Position numbers and translations under genes: made by a program
Part shown: positions 33,593 to 47,067 of the stretch, piece after piece
How positions within the stretch are numbered: the stretch's first letter is position 1
Layout: the number at the start of each line of letters is the position of its first letter
Assembly (NCBI GenBank): GCA_963082975.1
Contig: OY720350.1
Span: forward strand, 41,877,851-41,941,850
Length of the DNA: 64,000 bases
Direction: 5' to 3'
DNA from: Labia minor
Taxonomy: Eukaryota; Arthropoda; Insecta; Dermaptera; Spongiphoridae
The notes under the pieces: model-generated
Seen by the model: only the letters and a program-made list of their open reading frames with translations
Told to the model about the DNA's origin: nothing
Databases searched by the model: none

Positions 33593-34681
33593 AAAGAAAA
33601 CAAAATTCATAACAATTTAATAAATATAAAAACATATTTAAATAAATAAAAATACATATAAATAAAAAAAAAGAATGTTATATATATACTTATATAAATA
33701 TAATAAATAAATATTTATTAGAAATGATATAGATTTATCATGAGTAAACTAATACTATTATAATATTAAATAAATGAAATACTATTGCCTATTATGAGGC
33801 ATATATTAACAAAGAATATATTTACTTTACAAATAAACTACAATAAACTTAAAAACTAAACTAAAGAGTTTATGTTGGTATTATAAATAAATAAATAGAC
33901 CCGGCAACCATTTTGTTTATTAACTTTTTTAAGTTTGTTCAATTTCATTCTTCGAATAGGTAGATATCAATAATTCTCTTATAGTTGTTTGATTTCTTTC
34001 ATTCATATTATTTTATTACGGACATAAGTGTTTCCAACATTTCATGACTTTATTATATCTACTAACATAAATTTATATATAGATTATTTAACTCTTAAAA
34101 TTTACATTTTAATTAAATAAAAAACAAATTTAATCCTAAATAAGTATTTCTTTGACAAAGTCAACACAACTACTATCTTTTATGAAGTTATATTTAATAT
34201 TAATTTTGTAATTTTCAATTCAATTGTAAAATTTGTAACAGAAATTACAAAATCGATTTTAAAATTTTATTTATCTAATTATTGCCAATTATTAATAAGT
34301 GTATAAAAATATTTTTTTAATTTTTATTAAAATATAAAAACTTTAAAAATTGATGTAATTAACTTATTAAAATAGAAATTTGATATTTTAAGTCAAAATC
34401 TGAATTGAATTGTAGTTTTGACATTAGAAAGATATAGGTTTATTTCTATTTTTTACTATATATATATTTTTTATATAAATAATATGTATATTGGGTTAAT
34501 CATAATGAATGACTAGATAACTTATTTATATTTAGTTAATTTTTTTTTGGAATAATTTTTTTCTATAATACAAAATATTTATCTTCTAAATATACAACCC
34601 TGAATGATTATACTCATTAAAGAGTTTGATCAGTTTGTCAGAATTTAAAATTAAAATCTGACTTAAATAGATTGTTTTTTT
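33593..34681. other. Intergenic, no gene seen
   Basis: About 1.1 kb of AT-rich sequence between the transposon-filled region and the 3' end of the first FLVCR-like gene. I see no open frame, RNA gene or repeat boundary; the last few hundred bases are probably 3' UTR and flank. Confidence 0.5.
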
Positions 34682-37173
34682 TCATAATTGATTAGTACAT
34701 TCATTTTTTAGAATTTCAGTTTTATTTAAGAATTCATGATGGGATTCGGTTAAAAATCTTTGTCGACGATAATCCGCAGGAATTAAATGAATGATAGCAC
34801 TACCCAACAATACTAGGATACAAGCGGATCCATCCGCCCAAAATGGACCATATTCTGTAAGAATCCAACTGTAAATCATAGTGAGAATAATTCCAAAGAT
34901 TTGCCATGAAATAATTATAATCCCGGAAACGGATGTTTCAGCTTCCGGGTATAAAAGCTCAAGACTAAATTCCAATGATGCAATTAAAGACATTCCAATT
35001 GCCAGGCCTAAAATTGAAGAAGCGGCATATACAGCTAAATGGATAGCACTCCATACCGATATCGAAAGAGCTACGATTGCAACAGCCAAACTTAAATTAG
35101 TTATTTGGCACATTGGTTTAAAAGCATGAGTTTTATCTAAAATAATTCCACATAAAAAGCATCCAAATATGCCCACCAATATAATAACCAAACCAATTCT
35201 TCCAGCAAATACTTCTTCTCCCTGAAATTAAACATTTACTTAATATTTTTATATAAAATAAAGATCAAGATATATATATATATATTTATGTAGGAAAGAT
35301 GTTTATAAAAACCTACAGGAAATATTCTGAGCAGAATTTGATTGAGTAGAGTAGAGAGTGTATTATACATTCCTTGGTTGAAACCAGAGGCGATATTTAG
35401 CAGCCAAAACGGTCTCGATATTAGAATCCTCTTAAGAGAGCCAAGAAATGCAGGTCTCCTTGAAAGTAATCGCTTTGCTTCTGCTGCCGATGGAGGACAT
35501 TTTGGTGCTTCTTTAAGAACTATTTATTCATATTTTCTGGTTAAATATAAAAAAATATATATTTCTAAATCATATTCTATACTCACAAATCAATATCAAT
35601 AGCAAAGAAATTGTAGATAAACCAGCAACTGCATAAAAAAGTCGTTTTAGATCAAATCCAATCAGTGCAAGAGATTCATGATTGCTGACCATTAATGGAC
35701 TTTGAATAAAACCAATTGCCACTCCTAACTAAAGAAAAATATACAAATTATTATTTAATATTGACAATCACATCTACATAAAACTAACAAAAATTATAAT
35801 TTTATTTTAAAATGATATTTGTTGAAGAAAATCATTAATTATTATTATATATATATTATTGGTATACTCTTGTGTTAAATTTATTTCTCATATTAATTTA
35901 TGGAATATTTAAATGTAACCAAAACTTTTGAATGTCTGAGTAATCATATCTTTGTATATATTCTGAATTCTACTAGAAAAAATTAATAAATTAGTAAATA
36001 TATCAATTTTTAAAAAAATTTATTTTTCAGTTTTATAATGATATTGGCTGATTAGAAAATTTATAATGAATTAAGAGACAGCCACCAGTTAGAAAGAAAA
36101 TAGAAGTTTAAAAATGAAACTCTAACCTCTTTTGCATCCAATGTACAGATGTTTCGATCCCGTATCAATACCCTCTTCAAGACTTTGGTGCAAAAAATAA
36201 CAAAACCAATAATCGACACATTGGTTGAAAAAGAAGTTTGAGAGTTATATTTCTAATACCTTTTGTGTTTTAGTGTTGGCTACCCACTGATTCATTATAA
36301 TTTGATTTATTTATAATTACTTTTAATATAATTTATACATATAATACACACCATCACTAGTATGCATGCTTACTTGAATTCCAATAAATGCAAGGGCGCA
36401 AGCAGTTGATATTTGTTCAGGTGGAAACCAAACAGCTGCTACTTTTGGAGGCAGACTTAGAATAAATACTTGACTTGCTCCAACAATAAAATGGCCAACA
36501 AAACCAATTGAAAATCGATCTTGTTCAACTGATGCTACTTTGATCCATGATCCAATCGAAAGAAGAATTGCACCCAATGTTATTGTGAGACGTAGGCCCT
36601 AAAATTAAAAACAAAATCTAGAATAATCATTTCAATATAAAATGAAATAAATTTGAAATTCAATATTAGTTAAACCTTTTGTTATAATAAATGAATGTCT
36701 CTTTGTAATATACAATAATAATAATTAGAAATTTATATATTTTTTTATGTTTAGTTAATAATGAAAATATAATTAAAAAAAACCTACTCAAATTTGAATG
36801 AATAAATTTATATGCCTTGAAAGTAGTTTAAAATATAATTAATTATTTACAAAGACATATTATTAATATATATTTCAAAAAAAATAAATAATATTTGAAA
36901 TTATTCCAACTGTCATATATCATATTTTGATAGTACATTATAATTAATTTATAAATGTTTTTTTATTTTTAAAATAATACAGATACATAAAAAAATACTA
37001 TTTATATTAATACTTTAGTTATTATTTTATAATTCTATTTTAATATATATTCATTTTTAAATATACGATTTACGTTTTCATATACAATATAACTTAAACT
37101 TCAAAAAGGAAATGTATTTAATCAAACGTTTCCCACTTGTTTCTCCTATGTAGTTTATAAAATTAATTCTTTT

Positions 37174-37209
<36 letters not shown>

Positions 37210-37532
37210 AATATAAAAAATTATTTATTATAGTTTTATTAGTTTTGCTTTGATAACTTATAAAAGAAGTTACTCACATACTTTTCGACCATATACATGG
37301 CCGGAATAATAAACACGCAGTAACTGGCCATAAAGTTCAGCGAAGTCCAATCAACCGCCAATGCAGAAACATTATAATATCGTGAAATAATATTTCCAAT
37401 AATACTATACTGGATCCATTGATTTAAACAGGCTATTGAATAAATGATGAACACAAGTAGAATGAGCCATCGTCTTTTATAAACACGCACTTCTAATTCT
37501 TGTTGTCTTGATGTGATTCTCTTTTGCTCCAT
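34682..37532 (-). CDS. FLVCR-like major facilitator (SLC49), copy A
   Basis: Multipass plasma-membrane carrier of the FLVCR1/FLVCR2 group; vertebrate members were described as heme exporters and are now regarded as choline and ethanolamine transporters. Five exons (37532-37278, 36598-36374, 35728-35587, 35519-35317, 35221-34682) sum to 1365 nt, 454 residues. It opens with VYKRRWLILLVFIIYSI and NQWIQYSIIGN, has EKYGLR at the exon 1-2 junction, and carries the family block AAVWFPPEQISTACALAFIG, then IQLGVAIGF. The Trp of QWIQY and the Gln of IQLG correspond, as I recall, to ligand-contacting residues of FLVCR1. The last exon begins GEEVFAGRIGLV. Exon 4 uses a GTAGGT donor; the neighbouring GT would break phase. 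The next gene upstream is a paralogue with the same exon sizes. Substrate is inferred, not shown. Confidence 0.88.
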
Positions 37533-39448
37533 AGACTTTTATTTTTAAAATTTTAGAAAAAATATCTTCGATTCAAAAGTATTGATTTCTAATTAAATTT
37601 ATTATTATTATTATTATTATTAATATACGTGTATAACTACTGACAAAGCATTATCTAACTCTGGTCCTTTATCAAATCCCCACTGTTGATAGCGCTGAGC
37701 AATTGACTTAAATTGACGAGGCCTAATACCATTTAAACAGAGGGATTCGAGACGCTAAGTAATTGTCTTCCGACTTTGTTTAAGTGTAGAGCCTAAAGCC
37801 ATTCATAATATTCTAATACTAGCTGAGATTAAAGATGAAACTGGAAAGAATTAGTTTCAAGGAATAATTAAAATTGATTATTTTTTTTTTTAAGAAAATG
37901 AAAATGAAAATTAATTTTTATTTTAATTTATTTAATTTTCAATCAAAAAAAATTAACAACACAAATATTGATTCATTATTTTTTTTAATAATTAATATAT
38001 AGATGAATATGTAATAATAAAAACACTAAAAAATATAAATGATTATACGAGTATATAAAATCAATTTTTTTAATTTTTTTTTATATTATTTCTTTTAGTA
38101 TATAAGTCACTTCTACAAACACTACTAATAGAATAAGTTACTTTTATTTTAGTTTATTTGCTTTATTTCTATTTAATATAAATTTCTTTTTCAATTACAT
38201 GTAAGATTTTTATTATTGCCCCTTTTTGACGTCAACCAACAATACAGACCAATATTACAGGCTGTAAATTTTCAAAATATCTGAGTAATTACATTATAAA
38301 ATCATGTAAAATTTATTTTTTTATTTTACTCTCCAAAAATGATAATAATGTGTTAATTATATTCAATTTATTTTTCTTCACTCAAAAGACAATTTTATTT
38401 TTTTACAAACTTTAATATAAAAAATTTGTTTTGGTTCATTAATCAATTATTTGAAAAGTAAAGGTAAGTAATATTTGTTTTTAAGGGCATTTGAAACTAC
38501 ATTTTATTTCTTTAAATATTTTAATATTGAAACTACTTATTCTTTTTTAATTCTATTATGTAATCATTTTTTTTTTTAAAAATCATTATTATTTATTATA
38601 TAAGATAGTATAATAGTATAATATAATCATATAATATAATTCTATTATAAATACAATTGAAAGCTTATTCCTCTACCAATAAATTAATTAAACGGAAAGA
38701 TGGTTAAAAATAAAAAAAAACTTTATAAGATACTTAGATAATTATTTATTTATTATAATTATATAAAACATATTAATACACATAGGCATTTTTTTATCAT
38801 TAATAAAATTATTTGTATTTATATATTATTATTTAAATAATTATATACATATAAATATAACTTTAGTTTAAAAATATATTAACAGTATATTTTTAGAATA
38901 ATTTTAAACAACTTATAATATAAAATTATAGATATAAAACACAATTAAATTATAATTATAAATGATAATATACAATTATTCAATTTTTTCTATAAAATTT
39001 TAAGCGAAATAGAAATTAAAATTTGTGTTATGAAAAACTAGTTAAAAAAGTCATATCCGTTTGCAAAATAGCACATCATTTTGTACCATTTTTGGTCTTT
39101 AGCGATCAAAAAAATATAGATAAATGGCAGTGATTACATTATCACTACATATATAATTTCATAAATAATCAGTGATGGAAAACAATATTAATAAAAAATA
39201 TTTTACAGAATCCCCTAGATACAAGAATTTTATATAAATATGATTGATTTGGTGAAATTTGAAATTAACATTTGAAGATTTAAAAAGTTGATTGTTGGGT
39301 TCAATGGTTCAAAAGAAAATGTGTATAATTGTTTAGATTATTTTTTCATAATAAAAGAAATTTAAATTTCATATGGTGATTTGATTTTTTTTCAACAAAA
39401 AACTAAATAATATTTTGTGAAAATAAATCCGTGATTTATAAAATAATA
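37533..39448. other. Spacer between the two FLVCR-like genes
   Basis: About 1.9 kb, strongly AT-rich, holding the promoter side of copy A and the 3' flank of copy B. A GC-richer stretch at 37625-37805 stands out, but it gives no convincing protein on either strand and I do not recognise it. No transposon ends seen. Confidence 0.45.
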
Positions 39449-42400
39449 TTAAGCGTTATATGACAAAAGTTTCATTTCCACTATTAATGCTTCTTTTGTA
39501 TTTTTCTCATTAGTACTCTTAATAGCTTCCTGCCTTAAATATTTTTCAGGTATTTTATGAATAATAATATTTCCGATTATTAATATACTAACACACATTA
39601 TATCACTCCAATAAGGTGGATAATTATTTAAAAGCCATCCCCATACAGTTGTTATTATAATACCAAATATTTGAAAGGACATAAATAAAAATCCATTAAT
39701 TGTATTTTCATCTTCAGGATAAAATATTTCCATACTAAATTCAATTAACGTAACTATTGATGTGCCCAAAGATATGCCCATAAATATACTTACACCAATA
39801 ACAGCAATTTTATATCCACTTGCATTTGCTATTGAAAGTCCGATTACACAAATTGCAAATACAAAATTAGATAAATGGCTAACTGTTTTAAATGAATGGG
39901 TTTTATCTAAAATAATACCAATTATAAATGAACCTATCGTTGCACATAAAATGAAAATATTTCCAATCTGTCCAACAAACACTTCATCATTCTGAAAAAA
40001 TACAGAAAATATTATTCATTATTAAGTAATAATAAATTATAAAGTTTTATATTTACAGAATTATTAAATAACGGGTGCTTGTATGCATTTTGATCAGCGA
40101 TATATTTTGATGAAGGTGCGAAGTATCATGCAAACAAACTAACCTAACTATTAAAATAACAGTTTTACATTTAGTATTATTGTATTGTTCAGTGTATATA
40201 GACAATTATCATGGAACGCACAAAATTCCATTTTCGACATTCAAAACTTTTGTTGTTTTATTTGAAAAAATCAACGCATCAAACACTTTTGGAAACTTAT
40301 GGTGATGCTACTCCGTCATATCTCAATTGTCGGTTTTGGTTTCAATCATTTAAATGTGGTGATTTTGATGTCAATTACTAAGAACAGCATGGAGGACTAA
40401 AAAAGTTAGAAGATAATTAATTGGAAGACTTATTGGAGAACCAAACTCAAACTCTAAAAGAACTTTCAAACAGATTAGCAGTTGATGAATCAACTGTTTC
40501 GAGGCGTTTACATGGAATGGGAAAAATCCAAAAGGAGGGAAAATAGCTACCATAGGAATTGACTGAAAATTCTATTTCGAACATCGCGGTTTCATTACTT
40601 GCCAGACAAAAGAAGAAGATTTTTTTGTGTGGCTTATTGCTACTGCCGATAAAAAGTGAATCTACTACGAAAATCCCAATAACCCAAATGCCATGGGTTA
40701 GTCCAGGAATGCCAAACCCATCGATACTGAAGCGGAATATTCATGACCATAAAGTCTTGTTGTGGTGGTTTCAGAAAGGTGTAGTGTATTACGAATACGT
40801 TGCAAAGGGACCCTCACCCAGCGTACTCACCAGACCTATGTCTGCCTTCTGATTTGCACTTGTTTAGATTGATGCTTCATGGCTTGGCTAGCCACGGTTT
40901 CAAAATGCTGAAGAAGTGCAAAAATGGATGATGATTGGATCGCTGTCAAACTATCATCGTTCTTTGGACACGGTATCGCTATGTTGAAAGAAAGACGGGT
41001 AAAAGTTGTAGAAATTGATGGAAAATATTTTGATTAATATATATTGTACCTATTTTTCTGAATAAATGTCTTTTTTAAGTGGAAAAATGATCAGAATACA
41101 TACAAGCACTTAACAAATATGAAAAGCTATTTTGTTAAAATATTTAGTATTTTTTTACATTATTAATTTATTCAAAAAATTATTCAAGAACTTATTAATT
41201 GTATTTACTACTTAAACTTATGTTTTTGAAATATAGAAAACATAATATTTAATTAATAAATCTTTTTAATGAATATTGAAGGTGATCTGAAGTAATATAT
41301 GAGATGAGAATAAATTTACGGTGTTTTAAAATAAACTATTATCATTGGAGACGAAAGATTATTCAAATTATATTAATGGAAATATAATTAGAAAAATTCC
41401 AGTTGGTAGACTAAATGGGGAGATAATGGCAAATATCAAATCTGTTATGAAAGAATTTGAAAAGAATAAAAATTTGATTCAAATAGTTCAGAATACAGTT
41501 GGTTGGAACAAATTACGTAGTTGTCGGAGCCAACTATCAAGTTCACGACTAATAATAATAGTTAATTAACTATTTTATAAAATAATATATCAAATAAAGA
41601 CCTAGATAAATTTTAAGTTTTAACCATATTGTTTTTTTTTTATTTTTTAATCTTATTGTTTTTTGGAATCTAAGCCCATTTCAGCCAGTCTTCACTGTCC
41701 ATATTATAGTTAATTTATATATAATTTCTATAATTAAACTATTTCTTCTCTTTCATTTATATTATATAAAATTTATTTAAATATATTATAAATAATAATA
41801 AAAGTGAAATATTTTTAAACTCATTTTTAATAAAAAATTTTGTAAACTAAAAACGTTTTGAGCACTTTCAAAATTTATTTACAGGATAGTATATTTTATA
41901 TTGAAATTTTAATTCACATATTTACTACAGTTAAATATTTATTTGAGAGTTTTTTTGTTATTAGAGATTTATCAAAAAGCTAGTTATAAGTTAATTAACT
42001 ATTTTATAAAATAACTATATATATATAAAATTTTAAATAATATTTTACCGTAAAAACTCTTAATAATATTTGATTAAGTAAAGTTGATAATCCATAATAA
42101 ACTCCTTGATTTATACCAGATGCGATGATCATTAGCCAAAAATTAGAATTCTTATAAAGAGTCTTAACTGATTTAAAAAAACTTGAATTCTTGTTTACTA
42201 ATCGTTTTGCTTCCGCTGGTGAAGGTGGTATTGGTGGCCGAGCTTGGAAAACTAAACACATATATTAATAAAATTAAAATTTTAATTATTCCTAAAATAT
42301 GAGAATGCAAAGAAATAATATTAAAAATCGCATACAAATTAAAATCAATATTAAAATAATTCCATTATAAATTGCTACTGAATAAAATAAATATGCAAAA

Positions 42401-42506
42401 TTTGTTCCAAAATCTTCTATAGACTTTGTACCAATTCTGACCGATGTTGACATAGTAAATCCAATGGCAGCCCCTGCCTATAATTTTAAAAATATTTATT
42501 CAATAT

Positions 42507-42547
<41 letters not shown>

Positions 42548-45232
42548 TATAAATAAAAATTGTCGAAATACCTGAAGTGCGACGAAACAAATACTACAAG
42601 CAGTTGATAATTGTTCAGGAGGAAACCAAACAGAGGCTAATTTTGGTGGTAAACCTAACATAAAAACTTGACTAATTCCAACAATAATTTGACCACAAAA
42701 TCCAATAAAAAATTTTGTTCGATCAATGGAGAAGACTTTAAGGGTTGAACCAAAGCAAAGAAGAAAAGCTCCAATTAAAACACTGGAGCGCAATCCCTGG
42801 AAATGTATAAGAAGTTCGTTTAGTAAGAAATTATCTTATTTTTACATTTTCATTGAATTTAAGTTATAATTCATGTATTATTCAATTCATTTTATTTCAA
42901 ATATCTCTTCCCCTCTTCATATACTACACGAAAATTTAATAATAAACTAACTTCATTTCTCAGTTATTTTTTTTCCTGTATTAAAACAGAAACAAGGAGA
43001 AAAAAAAATATTAAAAATAAACCGAATGTGATAACAATATTTTAAATATACATATGTAAATATACAATATTTATATTTGATATAAAAAATCACAAGAACA
43101 AAGATCTCTCTGCAAATATATTTAAATAAAATTATTATTATTTTCTAATTTACTTAATCTTTATGTTTATTATTTATTTGTTAATCTAGGGCAGTGGTTC
43201 TTCAGGCGAATTATCATCTCAATCATTAAACAAGATATAAAAAAATATTAATGACTGATTACTTAGAGAATAAAGCAGAAAGCGTTTATCTTATTTCAAT
43301 GAAAGCAAATAACATTACTTAAAATAATAATTTAAAGATATATATTCTTATATATGTAGAGACCATCATATCAAGTGAAAATTAAAATTATTGAAATAAA
43401 GATTCTTTTGAACACATTTTTGATAAACTGTCTAATTTTTGAATTTTCTCACTTTTGTTTGTTGTTTATTATTTTTAATTTGTAGCCTTTTTTTAATTAA
43501 CGTTTCGATATACATCCATTTTTTGTATCTTGAAAATCTTAAAAAATATTTTTTTTCTCTTTTAAATATCATTTAAATATTAAATAAATGAATTATTGAA
43601 TAAAATAATTTATATTATTTATTATTCAATTACTATTATTATTATTGCCTTTATTGGAATTTTTTTTTGTTATTACATTTTATTTATTTACAATTGAACC
43701 ATAGACCTCTTCCAAGATTTTCCATGATCTTTGCCTGGCGACGCTTGACCAGTCGAAACTATCACCGCCGCGATGTCATCTGCCCATCTTTTAAATGGTC
43801 TCCCTCGTTTTCTTTTTTCTTCTTTGGGATCCCATTCCGTAATTACTCTTGTCCATCAGGAGTCCTGAATTTTCGCGTTCTGCCCATCTCCATTTCATTA
43901 TTTTAATATGAATATTTATATTTTCTAGTATTAATGTTTTACATAGATCTTCTATTTTTATTTTCTCTTATTTTTAAAATTAGAATACTTCTGATCATTG
44001 ACCTTTGTTAGATCTTTCATATTTTTAAGTGTTAAAGGCCATGTTTGTGACCCATTAGTAAGCACTGGTATAATACATTTTCTTAATACCTTAATTTCAG
44101 ATTTTAGTTCTATTTCTCTATTTTTTAGAATAAACTTCAATGCCTAGAATTTGTTCCAAGCTAGAGTTATTCTTCTTTTTACTTAGGCTTTTTTTTAGTT
44201 ATTTTTCTTTTTCCTCTTAACAGGGAAGAATGGTCCTGGCATATCCAGGAGGATTCGAGCTTGACAGTTTTCATACATGTTTTGTAGGATGTTTACATAA
44301 TTTGGATTGATTCCTTGAAATATCATAGCTTGGAATATTGATTCTTGAGAGAAACAATCGTAGGCTTTTTCATAATCTATAAAAGCAAAATAGATATCAA
44401 ATTGATATCCTTTGATTTCTCTATCATTTGATTTAAAACATTTTTTAGAGTCAGAAATTGAATATGTAATAAAAAAACTAAAATCTGGATAAACACCAGG
44501 TATAGATGCCATTACAAATGAAACATTGAAATTTTCCATATATAAACCTGATTAAAAACCCTTAACACCGTTATATAATAATATTTTAAAAAGCAAAATA
44601 ATTCTAACTCAATGAAAAATGTCTAATATTATTATTAAATTATCATTTATTAATTATTCCTTTATGATTAGAAAATACAAATAAATTTTTAAAGATGCAC
44701 ACGAGTAGTTTACAAGTCAAAAGTAAAAAGATTAAAAACTATCATTTGAAGTTATTTTATAATAAATAAATACTATATATTTTTATAGCTCTACTGTACT
44801 CAAAATTTTTTAACTAGTTCCATTCAATTCTTATTCTCACCAATCTTGGAAATATCTAAATTTTGTCAGCCCATTGACTCCTTACCCACTGTTCATTTCC
44901 CAATTGGTTTCCTTATAAATAAATTTCTCGCCAATAACAAATAAATATAAGATTTACAGATTTATTTTATTACTTACATATTTTTCAACAAAATACATAG
45001 CTGGAATAATTAATATCATAAATGATAACATAAAACTCATTGATGTCCAATTAACGACGGTTGAAGAGACATTATAATAACTAGTAATAATATTTTCTAT
45101 GATTGAATATTGCAACCATTGAGCCGATGATCCTATAGTATATAATGTAAACAGTAATAGAATACACCATCTTCGTTTATACACTTTCACTTCATAATTC
45201 ACTTTTTCACTTTCTCCTCGATTATTAATCAT
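39449..45232 (-). CDS. FLVCR-like major facilitator (SLC49), copy B
   Basis: Tandem paralogue of copy A with the same five-exon structure: 45232-44978 (255), 42796-42572 (225), 42477-42336 (142), 42251-42049 (203), 39991-39449 (543); total 1368 nt, 455 residues. The first four exon lengths are identical to copy A. Shared blocks: VYKRRWCILLLF, AQWLQYSIIENI, EKYGLRSSVLIG, ASVWFPPEQLSTACSICFVA followed by LQAGAAIGF, and NQGVYYGLSTLLNQILLRVF. Key Trp and Gln positions are kept. Divergence from copy A is large, clearly not recent. Introns 1 (about 2.2 kb) and 4 (about 2 kb) are swollen by a non-LTR fragment and a mariner copy. No stops or frame breaks, so it looks functional. Confidence 0.88.
40071..41112 (+). 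mobile_element. Dead mariner element in intron 4 of FLVCR-like copy B
   Basis: Left end ACGGGTGCTTGTATGCATTT and TGATCA; the right end (read inverted) AGTGCTTGTATGTATTCTGA pairs with it. The left end is preceded by TA. Transposase remnants on the plus strand begin at ATG 40211: LETYGDATPSYLNCRFWFQS, then after stops VDESTVSRRLHGMGKIQKEG, IATADKKWIYYENPNN-type residues near 40630, and a C-terminal RYRYVERKTGK near 40970-41000. Many stops and frameshifts, so it is inactive. It is antisense to the host gene. Confidence 0.8.
42511..42542. repeat. TA dinucleotide microsatellite
   Basis: An uninterrupted run of TA in intron 2 of FLVCR-like copy B, starting 30 bp beyond the exon 2 donor. Confidence 0.8.
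43667..44540 (-). mobile_element. Degraded non-LTR reverse transcriptase in intron 1 of FLVCR-like copy B
   Basis: On the minus strand 44540-44195 keeps RT-like strings: a pre-catalytic block with FDIYFAFIDYEKAYDCFSQE, then IFQAMIFQGINPNYVNILQN and MYENCQARI, which fit the RT finger-palm region of RTE-type elements. Further on, TNGSQTWPLTLKNMKDL (about 44070-44020) and a C-terminal WAERENSG-like remnant plus a WKILEEVYGS terminus (about 43890-43690) follow with stops and frameshifts between them. It appears to be a different family from the one at 6990-7960. Confidence 0.7.
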
Positions 45233-46310
45233 AATTTTTATATATTTATCTGTAGTTTAATGTCCAATTCATAAAAGAGAATGAATAAGAAGAGTTTTAT
45301 TTTCTAATTCTCTGCCTTTTATTTCAGAAAGACTTAAAAGATAAGAAAATGGATCTCATTATTAAACATTTTTATTTAATTATTATATCACTCTTCAGAC
45401 CTTTGTCCTCAATCATAAAATACTCGATTTAATATTAGAAAAAATAATTGATGTTTTTTTTTTGCTTTCATTTCATTCGACCACAGAAGTAAACAAAAAA
45501 AATTGAAAATTATGATAATTTGTTAAATTCTGTTTATGAATAATATATAAATAATATATGAATAAAAAAACTTATCGATTGATATCTTATCTTATTATGC
45601 TAGCTAAAATTGTATATATGTATTTATCTATATATATTGGTTCTCAAAAACCGCTCTAACGATTTTTTTCAAATTCACACTAGATATAGTATTTATAAAG
45701 AAAAATTAAGTTTTATTGATGATATCTCTTGAAACATACAGCTTCATTATTAATTTCTTAATTGAAAATTATATATGGAAAACGTCAAAATTTTTAATAC
45801 TGCCTGCTAAGACAGTAAAAAAATGACAATTTTTTATCTAAATACATATAGTCCAGCGGTTGGACTGATGTTTTAACGAGTGGATTTCGTCGGTTCGAAA
45901 CTCGCCGGGTGAATCGTTATTTAAAAATGAAAATAATGATTTTGTTATTTTTTTTTCTTTTTATCTATTGTTTACTTTTTAATAAATTACTATTCTATAT
46001 TTATTTATTCATTGTTCTTTTATTAATAAAGTTTTAGATAGTTTTATAAGTTTTAATATTTTTTCAATAAAATATTATTCAATATATTTATTAATATTAT
46101 TTTATTTATTATTATTGAGTACCCGAAGTTCCATTCATTTTAATCAGATTGATGCAATGATGCAACAGTTAATAATTGTAATATTGTAATAAATTTCTAT
46201 CTTGAAAATTGTTACATATTATTCAGGATATTTTAAAAACTATTTCTTTCTTTAATTAATATTCATTTTTTCTATAAGTCAGATATATTTCCAAATATTA
46301 AATAATTTTT
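45233..46310. other. Intergenic, AT-rich, upstream of FLVCR-like copy B
   Basis: Promoter side of copy B. Apart from the tRNA-like block at 45852-45912, I see no gene, RNA or transposon end in this kilobase. Confidence 0.45.
45852..45912 (+). repeat. tRNA-like A/B box block (possible SINE head)
   Basis: Contains TAGTCCAGCGGTTGGACTG, similar to a tRNA A-box region, and GGTTCGAAACTC, similar to a B box, about 25 bp apart. The ends do not pair as an acceptor stem, so this is more likely a tRNA-derived repeat or pseudogene than a tRNA. Confidence 0.3.
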
Positions 46311-46805
46311 GAAGTGAAAACTTCTTTAGCGGCGTTGAGCACTTTTGCGGGATGGGGAAAAAGTATAGAACTCGCGTGATCGTGACCAACACCATGAAGC
46401 TAGCACATTACGTCTGCTTTCAAATTTCTTATAACAGAGCGCGAAATTTGAATTGTCATTAGAACTGTTTTATAAATTATCTCTAACATATAAATATATA
46501 TTTATTATGTAAAGTTCATTTCATATATACATATATAATCAAAATTATACGAAATGAACTTCACATAATAAATATATATTTTATGTTAGAGATAAGAATT
46601 ATAAAACAGTTCGTATTGCAATATTTTAAACAAAGTTGTGTATTTATATATATATAAATATAAGTTACAAATTTGTTTAAAATATATGTTTAAAATAATA
46701 TATAAGTTATATATATATACATGCATATGAAATTCATCTTTCTCGTGAAATAGCGCGAATTTCGTCTGTTTTAAAATTTCTTACGCAGAAGTTTTCACTT
46801 CTGTC
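46311..46805. mobile_element. Inverted-repeat element with nested palindrome
   Basis: Bounded by inverted copies of GAAGTGAAAACTTCT (46311-46325 and, inverted, 46791-46805). Inside, 46462-46522 and 46551-46612 are near-perfect inverses (starting GAACTGTTTTATAA) around a loop of about 28 bp. GC-richer segments lie just inside both ends (GCGGCGTTGAGCAC on the left, CGCGAATTTCGTCTG on the right). No coding frame. It looks like a non-autonomous DNA transposon of a family I cannot name. Confidence 0.6.
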
Positions 46806-47067
46806 GGCCAGTCCCACGACTGCCAATTTTGCTTTTTTAATTCCGAAAAGCTGCAAAGCACGTTTTTTTGTCTTTAGTTTGTTTTATAACCACTTGGGGC
46901 GCTAAACAGTTTTTCAAAAAAACACTATAGAAAAAAAATATATGTACCTATATATTATATATTTATGTATTATTGAGGAGCACAAGTTCATTAATTTTAA
47001 TCAGATTGATGCAAATGTGTAACATTTAATAATTGTAATAAATAATTAAAGAATTGTGTATCAATAT

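Noticed and set aside
34881-35129. Plus-strand open frame over the last FLVCR-like exon
   Set aside because: Antisense shadow of a well-supported membrane-protein exon; the same applies to 35342-35602 and 39762-39995.
41345-41569. Plus-strand open frame of 74 codons in intron 4 of FLVCR-like copy B
   Set aside because: AT-driven codons, no recognised motif, and no sign of splice sites or a promoter that would support a nested gene.
43667-43906. Plus-strand frame of 79 codons
   Set aside because: Reverse of a degraded non-LTR C-terminus on the minus strand.
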